Positions 58,074 to 64,000 of a DNA stretch of 64,000 bases are shown in pieces (position 1 is the stretch's first letter; each line of letters begins with the position of its first letter). The notes below the pieces were generated by a model. That model ran no database searches, was not told where the DNA came from, and saw only the letters and a program-made list of their open reading frames with translations. This DNA is from Durusdinium trenchii. Lineage: Eukaryota; Sar; Dinophyceae; Suessiales; Symbiodiniaceae. A program made the position numbers and the translations under genes. The stretch is taken from contig CAXAMN010022873.1 of assembly GCA_963970005.1 (NCBI GenBank), forward strand, positions 186,001-250,000, read 5' to 3'.

Positions 58074-61000
58074 GTGAAGAAGGACTATGTCAGGGGCTTC
58101 AAGCGCTCTGGCGTCTATGCCATGGATTGGGCAGGCCAACCGCTCGTTCGACCACCGCTCGTTCGACCGGCCGGTCCGGTGAAACCCGAGGTGACAAGCT
58201 CTTGGTCGCAGCGAAAGAAGGCCTGGGAACCCGACGGGTCTGGGTCGCAGCGGTTTGTGTGTTCCGGAGGTGTCACCTGGATGGAGTCTGACGATGTTTG
58301 GCATGGGTCATGAGTCACGATGGGCCACATGGGTGGGCCACATGGGTGTATCATCGAAGTCACGGGGAAGAAGTCACGAAGTCATTTTCTTCACACAGTC
58401 ATTGAATCATTCCTGGAGCGGGTCAGGTCCTGGCCTTCGTTTGCACGACGTCGAAAGAGGCCTGACTTAACCAGACGGCCCGCGCAGACGGCGGGGGGTA
58501 GGGGTTCGTTTTGGGTTGACCTGAATCATTTGGCACTATGGGTTCTGGAAGTGCCCCCACTTCTGGCAGTTTTCGCAGCCCCTCCCACAAGCGTTTCGAA
58601 GGTCTAAGGATGGATCGTCCTATCGAAAGGAACAAACAAAAGTAGCTTGCAGCTTCCAGGCAGAAAGGGTGCATTCATGACTGCATGACTTATGGTAGCA
58701 GTGCATTTCTCAAATCTGACTCATCCTATGGTCCTATAGAGGACCAACTTACAGTATATATATATATACTGTATATATTTGAAGTAAGTACTTCAAACGA
58801 ACACATCGGTCTTAGGCACTGTGATGGTGATTGGAAGCAGACGTTGTCGTTCAGACCTGGTCGCGCCGGCCAGGTGAGGAGGAGCGGACGTGGTCTGGAG
58901 AGCCTGCGACTGAGTGAAGACATGGGGCTGAGCGACTCGGGAAAAGGAGGATGGATCAAATGAGAATAAGATGAAATGCAAGCAGATACTCAGATACCCG
59001 TTCTTCTTTGCCCAAAATGGATGAGCGACTCGGGGCTTTGCACATGGGGGTTTGAACAAGGTGGATGAGCATTCGGACGGATCCAAACAACCCCTTTCTA
59101 GCAGCTGGCGTTGATTGGAGAGGCAAGTGGCACCCTCAGATCCGACGAATTCGATCTCAGTTTTGACAGGAAAACACTGGGCTTAAGGAAGGCTTAAGGA
59201 AGCTTAAGGTACTTTAGTTTCCCCACTTCTGAAGGCCTGATGGAGTGCTGTAGGATACCAACCAGGGGACAATTATTTGTTTTTCATGTTTTTTTGTTTC
59301 ACCGTTCTTTTTTTGAGGGGCGCAGGCTACTTTTTTGGGAATTTGGAGTGTTTGTGGTGTCCTTCCATACATTTTCCAAGCGCATCATGTCATGAGTGTA
59401 CTCATCGATACTATATAAATTATATAACCGCCGCTTGGAGCTCATAATGCTTGGAATACTGGTGAAGATGCCTGGCCCGATGCACACTTGCAAGATCTTG
59501 CAAGAGTGCATGTTCCACTTGAGGCGTATCAAACCAATTCAGTTGCCAGAAGCCTTTAAAGACTTGATCCCAGCTTCGGAGTTCGAGCTTAATTACTTGA
59601 TCCGCACACAATAAGTGTGGAATTGCAACTTTGAATGCAATTCGCGAAAAGCATGTAGCGGACATTCCCCGGAGAGAACATTGTGCCATCAATGACTAAA
59701 CCAAGTTTCATAGCCTGGCTGAGAGCGTCGAAACGAAGCCAAACAGCGTTTCATAGCCATTCATTTGAATAATTTTGAGGATTTCAAGGCGAGTCTCTAG
59801 ACTGTCCACACAAAGCACCCTCCAGCGCTATGGTTTTGACTCACCAGAGAAGAAACATGTGCAAAAGAACGCCTGACAGGGAAAATGTCATTTATTGACT
59901 TCAACATGTCTTTCCCGGTCTTCCAACTTTCACCATGACTGCTTTGGTTTATGTGTCTTCTACAAATCTTCTAACTTTGTTTGTAAAGGACATGTTCCAT
60001 TTTTCATATTTGCTACGTTTTTCATCAAAAAAACATTCTTCCTGTTTTTGTGACATGGAGGTCTTAGGATTGCATCATTTTGCATCAACTGTTTTTGAGC
60101 AAGTGGCTTGGTGATTTGCGCTTACCAGATATTTTCTCTGACACACTGACACACTACTTTTACCATTGCAGTATATATTATCGGACGCTAATTTTGTAGC
60201 CAGATCTGGCAGAACTCCTGGTGTTTGCATTTCATCCAGTTGGTCTCCTTGAGGTTCAAGCTCTTTGACACAAGGCATGCAAGTCAGAGGCTCAGCAGTG
60301 ATGTTGCGGCTTGCCAAAGGTGCTTTGGAACAGAATTCCTTGGCCAGTCTTAGTACAGGCCTTCCTAAATCCTCGTTTCCAGGCCAGTCAGTCTTCGATG
60401 TTGACCTCAAGAAGACGTCCCCGTCTATGAAGGAGCTGCTGAGTTTTTGCGCAAACCACACTATATATTATATATACTGTGATTATATATATGGGAGTTA
60501 TCCAAAAGGTCCTTCTTGTAAGGGTCTTTAATGTCGAGAGCCTTGGATGACATGATCGTGGGTCTCGCGAAAGTTTTTTTTCGAGTTCGCGAATGTTAAT
60601 GGTTTTTTCGCGAAAGATTCGCGAAAGTATGAATTTTTATTGTATGTTCTTTGGTGAGCCTTCAGGCTTGCCCCATGCATAACCACATCCTTTTCTGACC
60701 GTCAGCAGCTTCAACTTTGGAATCCGTGTGATACTTCCTTCCTGTAGTCCACCCTATGTTATGTATGCCGTAAAAACCTCCAAAGCACAGGGATTATTTC
60801 GCGAAAGTTTCGCGAAAGTCTGGCGAAGGTTTCGGCGAATGAATCGGCTCCAGAGGAACCCCGTAGCCCATAGCAACCCCACAAACTGTATTTAGAAATC
60901 GAGTCCCTACCAGGTTAAATGGTTTCATGACATGGTGAACCCCCGCGAAAGAAAAACACAGGGTTCGCGAAAGTTTCGCGAATGTTAATGTTTTTTTTCG

Positions 61001-63658
61001 CGAAGAATGGCCGTTTCAATAAACAAGAATATTGGACAACCACCATATATATTTAATTTATTTATAGATAATTTTGGTCTTAATGTAATTATAGAGATAC
61101 ATAAGAGGTAGCCAACAACAACTCACACATGCAATGAAAAAGAGAGCAATGTTCTTCATGACCTTGCCGGAAAGGACTTCTTAGCTGTGTAGATTAGACC
61201 CTGTGGTCCAAATGGATTGGTGCAGGTTTCCTCATGGCCCCACTGTCAAGCGGGGACGAGAGTCCCAAGATAAAACATCTTAAACTTCAACAATCCTGCA
61301 GAATCCTGCAGGACTTTCTCCAATTCCACCACCCCATTTCTCAATTTCGAACGGATTTTGTGTTTGAACAGTTTCTGCCGATCTTCCAGGACTTTCTGTA
61401 TTTATGCTGGTCCCCAGACTCCACGAATATTGCCCTGAGCAATCGTCAGCAGCTGAGCGTCGTTCCGTCGTTCTGAACGAGATTCATCGAGCGATGCAGA
61501 CGCTTCGTTGGTTCTGAAAAAGCCAAAAAGGAATCGATGTGTGACGTGAGTGGCCGGGATCAGCATGTGGGACCTTCTGATTCCACCGATTCCACCGATT
61601 GCAGAATTTCATAGAATTTCTCACTGGACCAGTTCCAGTCTTCTCACATCGAAAAGGGATGAGATGTCTCACACCGGCGCGACGTACGTGGTGGGTTTGT
61701 GCTGTCCCCGAGGGGCCGATCATATCTATTGCCTCCATTTAAAAATGGTCAAAGCCAAAGAGAACAACTCCCTTCGACTAGGCGCGCTCGGCGGGTGGGT
61801 GAATTCCTTTGACTTGACTACGACTGGAAGACATGTTTTTTCTTTCTCTTGAACGTTGTAGATGTGATCATATATACATGCCGACTGTGTTTCAGGTTCC
61901 TCCAAAATGAACATGAACATAGAGGCGGGAACATCAACACAAAACAATTGATGATTTCAGTGGGTTCGTTTTCATGACATCCTAAAAAGCCAATCTTTGA
62001 TGAGCCGCGGTGGGCCGCACGGTCTCAGGTGAACCAAATGGTCTACAGTCCATCAGGTGATAGCCTTTGGGTGGCGACTGGAGGTACTCCAGGCGCAGCC
62101 GGTGCCAGGGCTCAAGCCCACAAAAAGCATCAAAAAGCTAGGGACAGGGAGTCCTTGCCCCAAAAAAGCCTGGAATGGGTTGAAGATTATACAGTATTAT
62201 ACAGTGGCCTGCTCCAACAACCAGAATTCTGCCTGCGAGGCAAGCTGCAAATTTTCCCCTCAAACTCTTTGCAGACACCCGAACGAAGTGCCAGGGCCTC
62301 AAGATCCAGACGTTTGTGATCACGAATTCCAACGTGTTTTTACGATCTTTTACCTCTGGATCCCTGAGGTTGTGGCGCACAACTGGGTGGCCTGGCCAGC
62401 AAAAAGGTGGCCTTGTAGAGACCAAGAACTGGTCCTTTTGATTCACACGGGCAAAGCCGTGGAAACCGTTTGAAGCCGTGTGACACCTTGTGTGACACCA
62501 GCATGCCACCCAAATCGTGCGGCTAAGACGGCCATCTCCTTGGCGCGTGACCCCACAGGCAGGGGAATGGGTCCAAAACGCCTTTTTGTCGTCCTTCGTG
62601 CTTTGGACTTCAGTGAACTGGTTCCAGATAGTTGGTCAAGGCACCGAGCTTACTAGCTTCTTGTTCCTAGTAGCGATGGTCTCCAACCTAATAGCGATGG
62701 CCTCCACCTAGTAAGCGTCCGTTTGTCAACCCGCTTTTTCCCGGTCATGGATCTCGGCGGGGGGCATCATCGCCCGCTCCGAGCGTCGATGACGGTCGGG
62801 TGGACACGTCGCACACCGGTCATGACCGGTGTCCTCCCGTGACAGGGATCAGATCCGTTTCCGCGGTGTTTTCAGTGGGGAGGAACAGTCCAGTCCAGAG
62901 ACAGCTGTTGGGCGGGAGTCAGAACGGGAGTCTCCGAGGCAAATACATCTGCAGTGGTGGAGCTGATGGTCTCATCACGGTTTGGGCCGTGCGCTTAGCG
63001 TGTTTCACCGTTTCTGAGAAGGCTCTGGCGTGGGACCGATCGTTTGGGCATTTCCGTTTCCCCGAAGGAACAAATACGCAGCAAAGACCAATCGGCCCGT
63101 GGCTGGGTGAACCTCCACTGCCATCCCTCCAGGAACCCAGGCAGCCGCTGTGCTTGAGATGCTTCTTGCATCCGGGGCAAGTCGCAAGCTGAGGGACCAC
63201 TCGGCTGACTTTTGAGGCATTTTGCTATTTCGCATCAAACATGTGAGCAAAAGCCAGTGAAGTTCTCGGTTCACCAACTTGTTTTAGGTTATTTCCAACG
63301 TGGACTTCAACTACCAGGGCAGTTTGATTGCTTGGGGTACTGGTGCAGGCCACTGAGCCTCATCATTGGCCACGTGTTGGCCACGTTTTCGCAAACCCTC
63401 CATGCCTCGCAGGCGAGCGAAGTTTGACGCTGATGGGAGCCAACACTGCTATCCCGCCATGACCTGTAAGTTTCTTTGACACGGAAGTACGATGCATGAG
63501 CTATGATGAGCTTAGGTATTACCAGGACCTGACACCTGCAACGGTGACGCAGTTGAGGCCGCGTTTGTTCACCGAAGACTGAAGACTGGTGTCCACGACT
63601 GCGGCAGCTGAAGAGATCATGAAGGGAATATCAATTGTTATCGACCTTCTGCCCACAG
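58074..63658 (+). CDS. WD40 protein resembling THO complex subunit 3 (TEX1/THOC3), 3'-partial
   Basis: Exons in order: 58074-58130 (YVRGFKRSGVYAMDW; GC donor), 58221-58269 (AWEPDGSGSQRFVCSG), 58838-58873 (ADVVVQTWSRRP, 36-nt microexon), 61390-61461 (FLYLCWSPDSTNIALSNR), 62029-62083 (VNQMVYSPSGDSLWVATG), 62240 to about 62287 (GKLQIFPSNSLQ), 62939-63033 (KYICSGGADGLITVWAV, FTVSEKALAW; GA donor), 63288-63336 (VISNVDFNYQGSLIAW) and 63608-63658 (AEEIMKGISIVIDLLPTG). Their order follows THOC3/TEX1: C.SPD...A..N, VN.......LT.G, G.Y..G.AD.L...W, then W....FNY.G. THO/TREX couples nuclear transcription to mRNA export. Exons for the second and part of the fourth repeat are not found between 58.9 and 61.4 and between 62.3 and 62.9 kb. 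The gene runs past the window edge. Confidence 0.65.
60565..61004. repeat. cluster of TTCGCGAA palindromes
   Basis: Eight perfect TTCGCGAA sites start at 60586, 60607, 60618, 60798, 60809, 60964, 60975 and 60997, with variants at 60565 (CTCGCGAA), 60831 and about 60953. Three pairs are spaced exactly 11 bp (TTCGCGAAAGTTTCGCGAA or near), and two other gaps are 21-22 bp (TTCGCGAATGTTAATG then a T run). All lie within an intron of the WD40 gene. Confidence 0.9.
62640..62720. repeat. GCTAC/GTAGC dispersed repeat (inverse orientation)
   Basis: TTACTAGCTTCTTGTTCCTA, then TAGCGATGGTCTCCAACCTA and TAGCGATGGCCTCCACCTAG. This is the reverse complement of the unit at 48.51 kb. Intronic. Confidence 0.7.
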
Positions 63659-64000
63659 GTGGCATTCGAGCAAAAATGCCGGAGCCTCGCGGCCTTGCGG
63701 CCAGTAGAGATGCAGAAAGACATAGAAAGAGGATGAAAGAGGCCTTGGTATGGCCGGTATGGTCAACCAAGAAAGAAGTCTGCCACGGTTGATCACGACA
63801 TACCGCTGCACATTCGTCTTGAGCACGGGAAGTAGAGGTCCTTGCGTACAGCCTGAATGCCAGTCAGATGTCGGACGAGTCTGAGCCTCAGCCAAGTTCA
63901 AAAGTGATTTGTATAGTGAATTGCTTTGAAGAGAGGCTGCTTTTTACTCATCTACCACACTGCAAGAGGGAACTGTCCCCCCATTGCTTGAGCACTAGAA

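Noticed and set aside
58752-58778. TATATATATATACTGTATATAT as a TATA-type promoter
   Set aside because: TA microsatellites occur at several unrelated places here, and dinoflagellate promoters are not known for TATA boxes.
59105-59155. Possible missing WD40 exon (GVDWRGKWHPQ) of the THOC3-like gene
   Set aside because: The acceptor and phase fit, but no acceptable donor follows and the match to the VD.L.WHP block is weak.
1-64000. CRISPR arrays, tRNA or rRNA genes
   Set aside because: No regularly spaced short repeats with unique spacers, no tRNA cloverleaf with B-box sequence and no rRNA-like segments were seen.

Overview
This looks like nuclear DNA of a dinoflagellate, most likely a Symbiodiniaceae-type coral symbiont. 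Recognisable genes are split into many short exons whose reading phases join correctly only if GC and GA 5' splice sites are accepted beside GT. Palindromic GTAGC-AAGAA-GCTAC repeats are dispersed through the window. Decayed mobile DNA makes up much of the first half, and one large plus-strand gene matches a membrane-protein family I associate with dinoflagellates. There are no operons, ribosome binding sites or other prokaryotic signatures. All identifications come from reading motifs; no database search was run.

Layout. 0-2.4 kb: a minisatellite with a 10-N gap, then copy 1 of a 1.4-kb duplicated block. 2.7-7.1 kb (minus): a broken LINE whose reverse transcriptase is split by a 1.1-kb DNA-transposon-like insertion. 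8.9-14.4 kb (plus): a frameshifted relic of a large repetitive protein family. 14.4-19.5 kb: frayed sequence without a supportable gene. 19.5-25.0 kb (minus): a cluster of unusual low-complexity genes, including three paralogous copies of an unknown family, a SANT/Myb-like fragment and a Pro/Ser/His/SR-rich ORF. 25.0-31.5 kb: a structured repeat, a second dispersed duplication (two copies), and copy 2 of the first block, which carries a 765-bp insertion with a target-site duplication. 35.0-37.5 kb: an unrecognised multi-exon gene. 38.6-40.7 kb: another short multi-exon gene. 41.1-44.6 kb: a three-exon, about 1054-residue polytopic membrane protein with a large C-terminal domain, the best gene here. 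45.5-57 kb: a multi-exon gene containing a PDZ domain. 58.1-63.7 kb: a WD40 gene resembling THO complex subunit 3 (TEX1/THOC3), running off the right edge.

The four gene models from 35 kb onward all lie on the plus strand, as expected for the unidirectional gene blocks of dinoflagellates. The main non-genic signals are a structured repeat (25.5, 53.7 and 54.7 kb) whose helices keep their lengths while their sequences change, and a cluster of TTCGCGAA palindromes at about 11-bp spacing inside the WD40 gene.
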